Positions 9,402-20,920 are shown, counted from the stretch's first letter. The stretch: DNA of 64,000 nt from an uncultured Pseudomonadota bacterium (GCA_903825645.1 CAIKBL010000004.1:1-64000); one strand, 5' to 3'. The notes: generated by a model from the letters alone, not told the origin. Program-made: numbers and translations.

Positions 9402-10271
9402 TTAATAGCCGACGCTAAACCGAAGATCCGTCGTGTCCCAGAATTTAGCCCGGTATTCGCCATGTCGTGCAATCACCGGATCACTGAAACCACCGGTCAC
9501 CAGTAAAGTGCCTGCTGGCAAATCCCAACCCTGCTGCAGCAGTTTATTAACCAGCCACATGAGGGCAATGCGCTGATCCCCCATCACGTTCACTGCGCGA
9601 CCGCGATCCACTACTTTGTTATCACAGAAAAGCTCTACCAGCAGGGCGTTGATACTCGTCGGATCAAGCGTCGGCAACGGCGGGCCGACAAGCACGTGGG
9701 CGAAGGCAACGTTACCTGCGACGAGATCTGTCGCGCTGATCCCCGTGGCCCGCTCGAAATGGACGTCAGCGAAATTGACCACGGGTACCACGGCGCCGAT
9801 AAAAGCGCCGAGCTGAGTACGTTCGGTGAGCGGCCGAGTAATTCTATTTTTAAGGATGAATCCAATGCCGGGGGCAATTGTGAGGTGCGAAAAATCGCGC
9901 AGCCGCAACGCGGGGTCCCCCTGTAACAGACCAGCCTTGAGGATGCCGCCGGTCACCGGCTCCCGGGCGTTGAATTCAACTTGCCCCATGGGCCGCGTGA
10001 GCGTGGCAATAAAACCTGCGAGGCTGTCCTGGCCGGCGAGTCGCTGGACCACGCGTTTCTGGATTTCGTAAGCATCGTTTAAATTCAGTCCGGCTACGTA
10101 GTTCGAAAAAATCGGCAGCGGTTGCCTCGATTTAATCTGGATTGCGACCACGGCGGCCCAATCATCCAATGTCGACCACGCGGGCACCGCGCCGCTGATC
10201 AGACTCAGATAGACAAAAGCGATAGCACGCAGTTTGGGGCCAGAACGAGTGATTGCCGATCTCCGGAACAA
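9402..10271 (-). CDS. 2-keto-4-pentenoate hydratase-like protein (FAH superfamily), apparently exported
   Basis: About 289 residues from a TTG at 10271; an ATG further upstream (10406) would add an arginine-rich stretch that looks non-coding and overlaps the divergent gene. The body resembles MhpD/2-oxopent-4-enoate hydratases: LNLNDAYEIQKRVVQ, then acidic and Gly-rich blocks (PGIGFILKNRI, LGAFIGAVVPVVNF) and a C-terminal LPAGTLLVTGGF resembling the family's G-D-V-V-x-T-G ending. Unlike those cytosolic enzymes it has an N-terminal hydrophobic segment (AIAFVYLSLISGAVPAWS) that looks like a Sec signal peptide. The usual acid metal ligands are not obvious. It could be a periplasmic non-catalytic relative. 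Moderate certainty on family, low on function. Confidence 0.65.
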   Translation of the reverse strand: MFRRSAITRSGPKLRAIAFVYLSLISGAVPAWSTLDDWAAVVAIQIKSRQPLPIFSNYVAGLNLNDAYEIQKRVVQRLAGQDSLAGFIATLTRPMGQVEFNAREPVTGGILKAGLLQGDPALRLRDFSHLTIAPGIGFILKNRITRPLTERTQLGAFIGAVVPVVNFADVHFERATGISATDLVAGNVAFAHVLVGPPLPTLDPTSINALLVELFCDNKVVDRGRAVNVMGDQRIALMWLVNKLLQQGWDLPAGTLLVTGGFSDPVIARHGEYRAKFWDTTDLRFSVGY

Positions 10272-10425
10272 AAAAATTCGCCCGTCGGGGCGACCCCGAC
10301 GCACACTTGACGATGATGCGTCGCCCCCGTGTAATGGCGCGAAGCGCGGGGATTCTAACCGACTCGAGGTCTCTTCCGGCAAGCACCAGCCGCTCGTGCC
10401 GCTCATCCGTGCCGTCTACCCCAAA

Positions 10426-11064
10426 ATGTCATCGAGAATAGAGTTGAACTTCTCCCTGCGCCCCGTGAGAAAACGATGGGCCCTCCTAATGGCGGGTATT
10501 TTGCTGTTGGGCGGGCAGGCACTACGGGCCGAAACGCGCCTGCCCCCCGAGGAATACGCCCTATTCTCGGCGCTGCTGAGACATGGCGTAGGCACCGACG
10601 CGCGGCAAGTGGTCATCGCGGACACCACGACGGGAGATCCCGCGCATGTCGGCGGGCATGGCGAACCCGTGGCCGATCGCGCGAAAATCCTCGAAACCAC
10701 GCCTGAACTTCTAGGCGAATGGATTCGTTTGAACAGCCGAACCGCCCCGCTTTCCGCCACCTCATTCCACCTACCGATACCGATCGTCACCCTCAGCAAG
10801 GTAGACCGCGAGCAATTATTTTCCGGAGATAATCCAGTTACGGGCTGGCAACGTTTTTACAACCGCTACCCGGACAGTGTCGGTCTAATCCGGCTCTCGC
10901 GAGCCGCGTTAGACGCGCGGGGTACACATGCGATTGTGTATCTTGAGTTCCAATGTGGCGCCGAATGCGGCTCTGGTCGACTGGTGCAGCTCTCACAGTA
11001 CCCCGGCGGCGGCTGGCAGATTGATGCCGGGAGCATAATCTGGGTGGCGGCCCCCAAACGATGA
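10426..11064 (+). CDS. Hypothetical exported protein
   Basis: 212 residues from the ATG at 10426. A basic N-terminus (RPVRKRW) precedes a hydrophobic core (ALLMAGILLLGG) and an A-L-R-A cleavage-like site, so it is probably periplasmic. The mature part has ALFSALLRHGVGT and VIVYLEF-like stretches and a Cys pair (QCGAECGSG) near the C-terminus that could form a disulphide. I do not recognise a family. The stop overlaps the next ATG (11061) by 4 bp, indicating translational coupling with the LOG-family gene. The frame is open further upstream, but that part overlaps the divergent gene and lacks a signal-like start. Confidence 0.65.
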   Translation: MSSRIELNFSLRPVRKRWALLMAGILLLGGQALRAETRLPPEEYALFSALLRHGVGTDARQVVIADTTTGDPAHVGGHGEPVADRAKILETTPELLGEWIRLNSRTAPLSATSFHLPIPIVTLSKVDREQLFSGDNPVTGWQRFYNRYPDSVGLIRLSRAALDARGTHAIVYLEFQCGAECGSGRLVQLSQYPGGGWQIDAGSIIWVAAPKR

Positions 11065-11606
11065 AAAAACTTTGCGTATTTTGCGGATCCCGACGCGGCA
11101 ACCGTCAGAGCTATACGACCGCGGCAAGCGAACTGGGGACCGTGCTCGCGCGCCGCGGTTGGGGTATGGTCTACGGCGGTGGGCAGGTTGGGCTGATGGG
11201 CGTGGTTGCGGATGCGTCAATCGCCGCCGGCGGCATTGTGACCGGTGTCATTCCGGCCTTTCTCAATCGGCCCGAAGTCGTTCATCCGGATATCAGGATT
11301 AGTCCTGAGATCGAGAATTTGTTCGAGCGTAAAGCCATGATGATGGAAATCGCGGACGCGTTCGTTGCCCTGCCCGGGGGTATCGGCACATATGACGAAC
11401 TCATCGAAGTCATTGCCTGGCGCCAGTTGCAACAGTTGAGGAAACCCATCGCAGTGCTTGACGTGGACGGCTTTTTTCAACCATGGCTGGACAGCCTCCG
11501 CCATGCGGCCCAGGAAGGCTTCCTGGACGAATCCGAAATCACCCGAATCATTTGTGCCAAGGATGTGGGCGATCTGTTCACCCGCCTCGATGCGGAGCTC
11601 GCATGA
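11061..11606 (+). CDS. LOG-family protein (TIGR00730; nucleoside 5'-monophosphate phosphoribohydrolase type)
   Basis: 181 residues, Rossmann-like. It begins KKLCVFCGSRRGN, has VYGGGQVGLMGVVAD near residue 40, and carries the family signature ALPGGIGTYDELIEVIAWRQL near residues 105-125, with the PGG-x-GT-x-x-E motif that binds the nucleotide phosphate and supplies the catalytic Glu. Characterised relatives remove the ribose phosphate from nucleoside or cytokinin riboside monophosphates; the bacterial substrate is often unknown. It overlaps the preceding and following genes by 4 bp each, so this is a three-gene coupled operon with the downstream HAD phosphatase, suggesting nucleotide salvage or housecleaning (inference). 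Confidence 0.88.
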   Translation: MKKLCVFCGSRRGNRQSYTTAASELGTVLARRGWGMVYGGGQVGLMGVVADASIAAGGIVTGVIPAFLNRPEVVHPDIRISPEIENLFERKAMMMEIADAFVALPGGIGTYDELIEVIAWRQLQQLRKPIAVLDVDGFFQPWLDSLRHAAQEGFLDESEITRIICAKDVGDLFTRLDAELA

Positions 11607-12277
11607 CACTTCGTTCTTTCCAGGGGGTTATCTTTGACATGGATGGCGTCCTCATCGACTCTGAGCCGGTCATCCGGGCAGCCGCGCAGCTGGCCGCAGA
11701 AGATCTCGACCACGTCGTCTCGGATACGTTCTACCTGAGCGTGATTGGGCTGCCCAGGTTACAAGTCGAGCGGGCTTTCATGCGGGAATTCGGTGCCGAC
11801 TTCCCACTCATGACCTTTCGAGAGCATTTCGAAAAACGCTATCGTGAGCAGCTCAGTACCCGCGGAATCGCCCCGAAGCCCGGGGTGCCTGCGCTTCTCG
11901 ATGCGCTCATCACCCTAGGCATACCAATTGCCGTGGCGACCGCCACACGCGCCGTCAATGCCCAGGAAGCCCTCGATTTGGCCGGACTGCTGCCAAAGTT
12001 GCCCATTCGCGTCACCGGAGATCAGGTCCAGCAAGGTAAACCAGACCCCGAAATCTTCTTGGCTGCCGCTACGCGGCTCGGTCTGCCGGCGAGGCACTGC
12101 ATTGCGGTCGAGGACTCAGACGTCGGCGCGCGAGCTGCCGTGGCAGCCGGCATGTACACCTTGATGGTGCCCGACCTCAAGGCCCCCAGCACAGCGTTAA
12201 TAAGGCTGGTCAGCGAAGTGCTGGATTCGATGCCAAGCGCCGCCGCTAGAATCCTTGGCCTACTGGCGGCTTCCTGA
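11603..12277 (+). CDS. HAD-superfamily phosphatase, beta-phosphoglucomutase/Gph-like
   Basis: 224 residues from the ATG at 11603, which overlaps the preceding TGA (ATGA). HAD motif I IFDMDGVLIDSEP at about residues 9-21, motif II VATAT near 113, motif III Lys in QQGKPDPEIF near 145, motif IV AVEDSDVGARAA near 168, and a small C1 cap. The DGVLIDSEP variant is typical of subfamily IA phosphatases and beta-phosphoglucomutase-like enzymes acting on sugar phosphates or nucleotides. The longer frame that begins at 11483 is just run-on inside the LOG gene. Substrate unknown. Confidence 0.85.
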   Translation: MTLRSFQGVIFDMDGVLIDSEPVIRAAAQLAAEDLDHVVSDTFYLSVIGLPRLQVERAFMREFGADFPLMTFREHFEKRYREQLSTRGIAPKPGVPALLDALITLGIPIAVATATRAVNAQEALDLAGLLPKLPIRVTGDQVQQGKPDPEIFLAAATRLGLPARHCIAVEDSDVGARAAVAAGMYTLMVPDLKAPSTALIRLVSEVLDSMPSAAARILGLLAAS

Positions 12278-12352
12278 ACATCAGCGCGCATCGGAGAGCA
12301 ACCGCGTGAAACACCCGGCGAGACATCTGTTTCCGCTCCGACGAGGTGGCCC

Positions 12353-12460
12353 ATGGTAAATCGCTGTTATTTGTCTTGGACGGCCGGTGTGGGTCTTGCG
12401 CGTGAAACGCAAGATCTCGTGAAAAGACTACGTCTGCCGCCCAAGGAGTCCAGACAATGA
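12353..12460 (+). CDS. Possible small leader ORF (35 residues) coupled to the next gene
   Basis: The frame begins ATG at 12353 after a GAGG at 12343-12346, runs 35 codons (MVNRCYLSWTAG...) and stops with TGA at 12458-12460, which overlaps the ATG of the HAD gene at 12457 as ATGA. Shine-Dalgarno spacing and the exact overlap suggest a translated, coupled small ORF rather than plain intergenic DNA. There is no similarity I recognise and no membrane segment. It may be an accident of a 180-bp gap. Confidence 0.3.
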   Translation: MVNRCYLSWTAGVGLARETQDLVKRLRLPPKESRQ

Positions 12461-13380
12461 AACGACCCGCACTATCGGCACCGGCCAGTCAATCGGCGTC
12501 GGTCACGTTTAATCGCAACATTCTGGCGATTATTTATGATTTCGATGGCACCCTGACCCCTCAACCGATGCAGGAATACACCGTCCTGCCGGAACTCGGG
12601 ATTTCGCCGACCAAGTTTTGGAATGAAGTCAATCGTGAAGTCCGCGTGACCGGCGGAGACGCGATCCTGACCTACATGCGCCTGCTGGTTGAAAAAATAG
12701 AAGCCAACAAGGCTCATCTCAGCCGCGAAGCGCTACGTAAACTCGCGAGCAGTATCCAGTACTACCCCGGTGTCGCCGGCTGGTTTGAACGCATCAACGC
12801 CTATGTCCGTCGGCGCTCCCTCGGCGTCGTCGAGACCCGGCATTACATTATTTCCGCGGGTTTGAGCGAGATCCTCGAGGGGATTTCGATCAAACACCAT
12901 TTCGAACGCATCTACGCCTCGCAGTACCATTTCAATCATCACGAAGTGGCCTGCTTCCCCACGATTGTCATCAACGACACCAGCAAGACGCAGTACCTTT
13001 TTCGGATCAACAAGGGGCGTGAACAGGCCGGTGAATCGATCAACGAATATATGCCGGAGGGCGAGCGTCCGATCCCCTTCAGCCACATGCTGTATATTGG
13101 CGACGGTTTGACCGACGTCCCGTGCATGACTGTCACCAAAAAGTACGGTGGATTTGCGGTCGCCGTGCATAATCCTGCGCACGCCGCGTCGATCGAAACG
13201 TGTCGCGAACTGGTACGCGCGGACCGTATCGACTACTTCGCTGCAGCGGATTACCGGCCGGGCCGGGGATTGGAGAAACGGGTCAGCACCTTGCTCGACC
13301 TCATCATCGCGCGAATCCAGTTTGCCCGTGAACGCCACGCCTTTCTCCAAGACATGAACAAAATAGAAAAATCACGATGA
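12457..13380 (+). CDS. HAD-superfamily hydrolase, phosphoserine phosphatase-like
   Basis: 307 residues. HAD motif I IIYDFDGTLTPQPM at about residues 25-38, a large helical insertion, motif II as HYIISAGLSEIL near 130, and motif IV LYIGDGLTDVPCM near 210. This matches soluble haloacid dehalogenase-like phosphatases of the SerB/PHOSPHO type, longer than SerB itself. The substrate cannot be told. The ATG follows AAGGAG at 12442-12447 and overlaps a possible small ORF; its own stop overlaps the ATG of the downstream lipoprotein gene, so the two are coupled. Confidence 0.82.
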   Translation: MKRPALSAPASQSASVTFNRNILAIIYDFDGTLTPQPMQEYTVLPELGISPTKFWNEVNREVRVTGGDAILTYMRLLVEKIEANKAHLSREALRKLASSIQYYPGVAGWFERINAYVRRRSLGVVETRHYIISAGLSEILEGISIKHHFERIYASQYHFNHHEVACFPTIVINDTSKTQYLFRINKGREQAGESINEYMPEGERPIPFSHMLYIGDGLTDVPCMTVTKKYGGFAVAVHNPAHAASIETCRELVRADRIDYFAAADYRPGRGLEKRVSTLLDLIIARIQFARERHAFLQDMNKIEKSR

Positions 13381-13928
13381 ATCGAATGCGCGCGCTTTTC
13401 CTGCTGCTCACCGCGTCCGTGGTCCTGAGCGGCTGCAATCCTAGCGATCTGAAACCGGACTTTCTCACACGCAGCGCCCCCCCAACACCCACTCCGGCGC
13501 CGGAAATCGTCAACGTCGATCCGTCCCTGACGCCGCGAGAATTACTCACCGCACGCCTTATCAACCCGCGCGATGCCAAGTCCACGACCCCCGGCATGAC
13601 GGTCGGCAAACTGATCGAATTCGCCGACCGCTACTTGGCCTGCGATTGTTCGAACAATCGTTTCTCCAAGGTATGGCATAAGCGCGGCAGCGGCTATGAG
13701 TTGACTACCAACGCGGCGCAAGTGCGGCCATTGCAGTTTGTTTGCACGAGCGCAACGGACGCTGTCGAATGCTATTTGGCGGAAATTGACCGTGGCGCCC
13801 AAATTTCAACCCTGTCTGAACGGTTCATGTCCGGCACAAGTTTCATCAGCTTCATCTATGCGCAAGGCCTCAGCTGCCCCCGCGCCGAGCCGTGCCCAAC
13901 CCAAGCCGCCGAAGCCGCGGTTAAATGA
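13377..13928 (+). CDS. Predicted lipoprotein of unknown function
   Basis: 183 residues. The type II signal peptide is clear: MNRMRALFLLLTASVVLSGCN with lipobox LSGC, so Cys20 would be lipidated. Residue 21 is Asn rather than Asp, which favours outer-membrane sorting. A proline-rich linker (APPTPTPAPE) follows. The mature domain has six further cysteines including CDCS and a C-terminal CPRAEPCPTQ, so disulphides are likely in the periplasm. No family recognised. ATGA overlap with the upstream HAD phosphatase gene. Confidence 0.75.
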   Translation: MNRMRALFLLLTASVVLSGCNPSDLKPDFLTRSAPPTPTPAPEIVNVDPSLTPRELLTARLINPRDAKSTTPGMTVGKLIEFADRYLACDCSNNRFSKVWHKRGSGYELTTNAAQVRPLQFVCTSATDAVECYLAEIDRGAQISTLSERFMSGTSFISFIYAQGLSCPRAEPCPTQAAEAAVK

Positions 13929-14262
13929 CCGCCGCGTGCCTTAGGCGCGATCCTGCTGGCCTAGTATCTGCGATTAGGTTTCGGGCCGGACCCAAGCCGA
14001 TTCATGGGCAAGACAGCGTCGACTGTCAATAATTTTTACAATTCAATCTCTTTCAATAGGGGTATTTTCTTATCAACTTTACAAAACCTCACATTCCCCA
14101 ACTTCCGAATCAATGTGAAAAATATTTAAAAACATAATGTTAAATTTTTTTTTCATCTTTGGCACCATTTTTGCTTTATCTACAACTAAAAATATCCCCT
14201 CGGTTGGAGGGCCACTGACATTGAAACGTCCCCAAGGGACGAAAGCGTGGAGCACTAGGAAA
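13929..14262. other. AT-rich intergenic region upstream of the PEP-CTERM gene
   Basis: This 334-bp gap has no convincing gene. From about 14025 to 14185 it is strikingly A+T-rich compared with the rest of the window. It contains a sigma54 promoter (14160-14174) and, in the predicted 5' leader, a small hairpin CGTCCC-CAA-GGGACG at 14227-14241. The A+T-rich stretch ahead of the promoter is where an enhancer-binding protein would be expected to bind, but I could not identify a clear repeated operator. Confidence 0.6.
14160..14174 (+). promoter_or_regulatory. Sigma54 (RpoN) promoter of the PEP-CTERM gene
   Basis: TGGCAC at 14160-14165, five bases, then TTGC at 14171-14174. The invariant GG (14161-14162) and GC (14173-14174) are exactly 10 bp apart, the fixed -24/-12 geometry. 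The predicted start is about 14186, giving a leader near 76 nt. PEP-CTERM genes in exosortase-bearing bacteria are commonly controlled by the PrsK/PrsR two-component system acting through RpoN. The match is seen; the regulator is inferred, as it is not in this window. Confidence 0.82.
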
Positions 14263-14904
14263 ATGCATAAAGTGAATCGAACAAAACTCGTCGCCGCAAT
14301 GGCGCTTGTAGCCGCCGCACTACCGAGTTGGGCCAACCCAATACCGTACCCGACGACTGGAACCGTCGCGAGCGCCAGCCGCTTCGTTGCCGGTGGCGCA
14401 TTAGTCAGTCTCTATTTTGCGGGCGCAAACGCCGGGGATGGCGATCAGATGCAACTAATCGATCTCACGACCGGCAATAAAACCGGGTGGGTTTTCTCAA
14501 ATCACGCCACGACAATTGGCGCGGAAGTCTCGCTCGCCACAAACGCCGGGGATCTGCTCGAATTTCAGCTTAAAAATGTCACCACCGGTGATATTTTTTC
14601 ATCTTTAGCAACGGACAGCGCGGACGGCATCAACCATGTCTATGCCACCGCATTTGACCCGTCAGGCCAAGCAGGTGATCTCAGCGCGCTCCCCGCGGGG
14701 AAATACCTCGGTTTTGAAGATCTCGTCTACAACCCGAATCAAAAGGCAGGCACGCGGGGCAATTCCGATCTGGATTACAACGATCTCGCTGTCATCGTGG
14801 TGGGCGATGACATACATCCAGCACCAGAGCCGTCGTCACTGGCACTACTCGGCGGGGCCTTGCTGGCCATTGGCCGGATAAGAAAAGGGCGCGAGACTCC
14901 GTGA
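14263..14904 (+). CDS. PEP-CTERM sorting-domain protein with a DUF4114-like domain
   Basis: 213 residues from the ATG at 14263 (MHKVNRTKLVAAMALVAAAL, Sec signal peptide cleaved near SWA-N). The mature part ends in a DUF4114-like block, LGFEDL followed by SDLDYNDLAVIVV, found in many surface proteins. The C-terminus is a classic PEP-CTERM anchor: APEPSSLALLGG, a hydrophobic stretch, then basic IRKGRE. An exosortase elsewhere should cleave at PEP; no exosortase or EPS gene lies nearby. Upstream ATGs in the same frame precede the promoter. The spacing from AGGA (14257-14260) to the ATG is short, so initiation may be weak. Confidence 0.85.
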   Translation: MHKVNRTKLVAAMALVAAALPSWANPIPYPTTGTVASASRFVAGGALVSLYFAGANAGDGDQMQLIDLTTGNKTGWVFSNHATTIGAEVSLATNAGDLLEFQLKNVTTGDIFSSLATDSADGINHVYATAFDPSGQAGDLSALPAGKYLGFEDLVYNPNQKAGTRGNSDLDYNDLAVIVVGDDIHPAPEPSSLALLGGALLAIGRIRKGRETP

Positions 14905-15295
14905 ACATAGTGCGGAGCGCCATGCACTAGGCACGGCGTCCGTAACCCGGAAAGTTACCGGACGATTTGAACAGCGCGGCCACCGTGATGAGGCCGGCGC
15001 TTAGGGATCCTCAAGCCCCGCGCACGCGGGGCGGCTACTACACGCTTCGATTATTGGCGGATGACGCGCTAGCGATGCCTGCTTAGCGCTGCCGCGCTCG
15101 GCGCGAACCGATTAGTCAGCGAGACGCCGCATACGCGAGTATTTGCTTGCCATCCTCTCGCGTAGACAACTGCGACGATCTTACCGCGGCCGCGGCGTCA
15201 TCCACACGAAGCAACCTAAGATAGGGAGCTTCGGCTTATTTACGATAAACTGCTCGAGCGCACTCCGGCGCGGCCATCAAGGAAAACACGCGGCT
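14905..15295. other. Intergenic region between the PEP-CTERM gene and aceE
   Basis: 391 bp with no convincing gene. It holds a hairpin GCCCCGC-GCAC-GCGGGGC (15015-15032) without a T-run, and a 12-bp palindrome CCGCGGCCGCGG near 15184. The aceE frame stays open back to 15143, but that extension is poor in coding character and lacks a ribosome site. I could not call the promoter of the ace operon with confidence. No PdhR-like operator was recognised. Confidence 0.5.
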
Positions 15296-17949
<2,654 letters not shown>

Positions 17950-17953
<4 letters not shown>

Positions 17954-19614
17954 GCATGTCCCACAACATTGAGGTAGCAGTGCCGGATATTGGCGACTTC
18001 GAGGAAGTCGACGTCATTGAGGTGCTCGTCAAGCCGGGCGATATCCTGAGGCCGGAAGACCCGTTAGTGACCCTTGAGAGCGAAAAGGCCACGATGGATA
18101 TCCCGGCACCACAGGCCGGTCGCGTGGTCGCCATCGAAGTCAAAGTGGGCGATAAGGTCTCGCAGGGACGTCTCATCCTCACGCTGGCTCCGCTCGAGAC
18201 CGAGACCGAGACCCAGGCTCAGCTCCCGGTACCCGCTTTCGCGGGAACCGGCAACGGCCCGTCGCCGTCAAAGACACATGAAGAGCAAATCCTCGTCCCC
18301 GATATCGGGGATTTCGAACAAGTCGACGTCATCGACATTCTGGTCAAGGTCGGCGATGTCGTAACCGCCGAGACGCCACTCGTCACTCTCGAGAGTGAAA
18401 AAGCCACAATGGACATTCCAGCGCCCAAAGCGGGGCGCGTCGTCGCGATCTTGGTCAAGGTGGGTGACAAGGTTTCCGAGGGCGGCTCAATCCTCGCCCT
18501 AGAGATCGCCGAAGAGGCGGCAACCCACGTCGCGGTCGCCCCGGCCGCTACCGCGCCGCCAGTACCGATCTCCTCCACAGCACCCATCGCGACACCCGTA
18601 CCGCACACGGTGACGGCTCCGCAGTACACGTTCAATTCTCCCGACCCGGGGCCAAGGACCTTCACGCCCCCGGGAGCCAGCCATGATCTACTGCATGGCG
18701 GCGTACGCGTCTACGCCAGTCCGGCCATGCGTAAATTCGCCCGCGAACTCGGTGTTGAACTATCACAGGTCAAGGGTACAGGTCGGAAAAGCCGCATTAT
18801 CAGAGAGGATATCGCCAACTTTGTGAAGCAGACGATCCAACAGGCGCCCGCAACCCGATCGACCGCTACCGGTGGGTTTACGGTACCCACCTCACCCGTC
18901 ATCGATTTCACAAAATTCGGACCCATCGAGAGCCGGCCGCTGAGCAAAATAAAGCGGCTGACGGGACAAAACCTGCACCGCGCATGGGTCTCGATCCCGC
19001 ACGTCACTCAGTTCGATATCGCCGACATTACGGATCTCGAGGCATTTCGCAAATCAAAACTGACCGAATCCGGGACCCAAGGCACGAAGCTCACACTGGT
19101 CGCGTTCATGCTCAAAGCTGTGACGACCGTGCTGAAACGACTGCCGGATTTCAATGCGTCACTCAGCCCGGATGGTGAGTCGCTCATTTACAAAAAATAT
19201 TTTCACCTCGGTGTCGCCGTCAATACTGATCGCGGGCTATTGGTCCCTGTGGTCAGGGATGTCGAGGCGAAGGGTATCTATGCCTTGGCTAAGGAGCTGG
19301 GCGAACTGAGCACGAAGGCGCGGGAAGGCAAACTTCTACCGGCAGAGATGCAAGGAGCATGTTTCACCCTGACGAGTCTTGGCGGGATCAGTGGCACGGG
19401 CTTCACGCCGATCATCAATCCACCGGAAGTCGCGATTTTGGGTATTTCACCCGCGAGGATGCAACCCGTCTATCAGGAAGGCAGCTTCGTGCCGCGGCTG
19501 ATGCTCCCGCTCTCTCTCTCCTACGATCATAGGGTCATTGATGGCGTCGCCGCAGCGGAGTTCACCCGTTTTCTGGGTGCGGTACTGCGGGATATCCGAC
19601 AGATCCTCCTGTAG
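17950..19614 (+). CDS. aceF: Pyruvate dehydrogenase E2, dihydrolipoamide acetyltransferase, two lipoyl domains
   Basis: 554 residues. Two tandem lipoyl domains, each with the lipoylated Lys in ESEKATMDIPAP, at about residues 8-80 and 115-190; they are near-copies including the PDIGDFE start. An Ala/Pro/Thr-rich linker leads to the E3/E1-binding domain (YASPAMRKFARELGVEL, about 255-290) and the catalytic acetyltransferase domain ending with SYDHRVIDGVAAAEF, which carries the catalytic His and Asp. E. coli AceF has three lipoyl domains; two are common in other proteobacteria. The ATG at 17950 overlaps the aceE stop. Confidence 0.96.
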
Positions 19615-19646
19615 TCGACCGTGCAGCCCCCAAAAACGGGATAATC

Positions 19647-20111
19647 ATGGATCTGCCACCACTCAAGGCTCGTTTCGCACTTTGCGTTATCGAGAACGCG
19701 CAGCAAGAATTATTATTTCTGCGTCGCGCACCCGATCGTGCACTCGGCCCCAATCTCTGGGGCTTCCCCGCCGGCCATATTGAGCCCGGAGAAAGTGCGC
19801 GCGACGGCGCCTACCGCGAAATGACCGAGGAAATAGGCTCAGCCGTACGCGTCAGCGAACTTCGCGCACTCGGTCCGTTTCGTGATTCTTTCTACGGTGG
19901 GGTATATGAGATCAATCTCTACCATATGCGCTGGTTAAGTGGCGCTATCCTGCTCAACCAAGAGCACACGGATTGGTGTTGGGCGAGCGTAGAAACCTAT
20001 CGCCGGCTCGCGCTGATGGATGGTATCGAGGAGGATATTGCACTGCTGGATATCTGGCCTCGATCAGCGCTCAACCCTGAACGTCTGCCACTACATCTGC
20101 GCGTGCCGTGA
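19647..20111 (+). CDS. Nudix hydrolase
   Basis: 154 residues. Nudix box: GHIEPGESARDGAYREMTEEIG at about residues 45-66, with all the required G, E, R-E and E-E residues. The start ATG at 19647 lies 32 bp after aceF. It hydrolyses a nucleoside diphosphate linked to another group; the substrate is not evident. The N-terminal LKARFALCVIENAQQELLFL strand and W-G-F-P-A-G-H entry are ordinary. It overlaps the following esterase gene by 4 bp, so it belongs to the ace transcript or a short operon behind it. Confidence 0.85.
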   Translation: MDLPPLKARFALCVIENAQQELLFLRRAPDRALGPNLWGFPAGHIEPGESARDGAYREMTEEIGSAVRVSELRALGPFRDSFYGGVYEINLYHMRWLSGAILLNQEHTDWCWASVETYRRLALMDGIEEDIALLDIWPRSALNPERLPLHLRVP

Positions 20112-20766
20112 ACAGTGTCGATCTCCATTTTGATGAATTTGGCAGTGGTCCCTCCGTGGTCATCCTTCATGGCCTGTTCGGCAGTGCTCGAAACTGGCAT
20201 GCGGTCGCCCACAAGCTCGCGCGCAACCGTCGCGTCATCGTCGTCGATCGGCGCAACCATGGTCGTTCGCCGCACCGCGCGCCGCACGATTATCCCGCGC
20301 TTGCGCAAGATATCGCGCAATTGCGTGCCAAGCTTGATCTGAAGGCAGTCACCCTCATCGGACACAGCATGGGTGGGAAAGCCGCCATGCTGCAGGCCCT
20401 GACTCGACCCGAGCGCCTGGCCAGACTCGTCGTCGTCGATATAGCACCCGTGACCTATGCGGATCAGTACAGCCCCTTTATCGAGACGATGCGCGCCCTG
20501 CCACTCGAGAAGATTTCGCGACGGCAGGACGCGGCCATGCCGGCGCACGTGGACGCGCTCCCCGTGCCGGCCGGGGCCTGTTTTAGCTTGCCTGTGGACT
20601 TCATCCGGGGGGCAATTCTGATCGGGTAAAGCTGGAAGATCTCCCGTTTTGTCGAGTCTACTTTCCAGCGTTGCAGGTGCACACGATCGAAGGGGCCGGA
20701 CATTGGCCGCAGACGGCGGTGCCCCTGCCCTTTCCTGTCTGTCTTGAGCGCGTGGTGGATCACTGA
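20108..20766 (+). pseudogene. Alpha/beta hydrolase (YbfF-type esterase), internally deleted and frameshifted
   Basis: The N-terminal two thirds is a normal esterase: LHGLFGSARNWHAVA (oxyanion region), RRNHGRSPH, and the nucleophile elbow LIGHSMGGKAAM near residue 83. After about residue 145 (EKISRRQDA) the reading becomes unlike the family and stops at 20627-20629. A family-like C-terminus with the catalytic His then appears in another frame (TIEGAGHWPQ, about 20670-20710), ending with TGA at 20764-20766. The cap-domain segment between is mostly missing. I infer a deletion plus frameshift that leaves a protein lacking its catalytic His. Confidence 0.75.
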
Positions 20767-20920
20767 TGCGCATTGAGCCAACCCGATCTCCGCCGGCGGA
20801 CCGTCTGTAGATCGTTTCCCGGCGCCCTGTACCTGATGTCACCGCGCGATCTGTTACCCTGACCGGCACAAACGCCGGGTACAGGCTGGTTGACGATCGC
20901 CGCAGGAATAAGCCGTCCCG

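Noticed and set aside
10272-10406. N-terminal extension of the hydratase-like protein from ATG 10406
   Set aside because: Arg/Ser-rich sequence ahead of a signal peptide makes no sense for an exported protein, and it would span the divergent promoter region.
15143-15295. 51-residue N-terminal extension of AceE
   Set aside because: Known AceE proteins start at the equivalent of 15296, where a ribosome site is present; the extension is basic and non-coding in character.
20108-20629. The esterase ORF as an intact 173-residue protein
   Set aside because: Family members are about 250 residues and need a C-terminal His; that part is found in another frame downstream.
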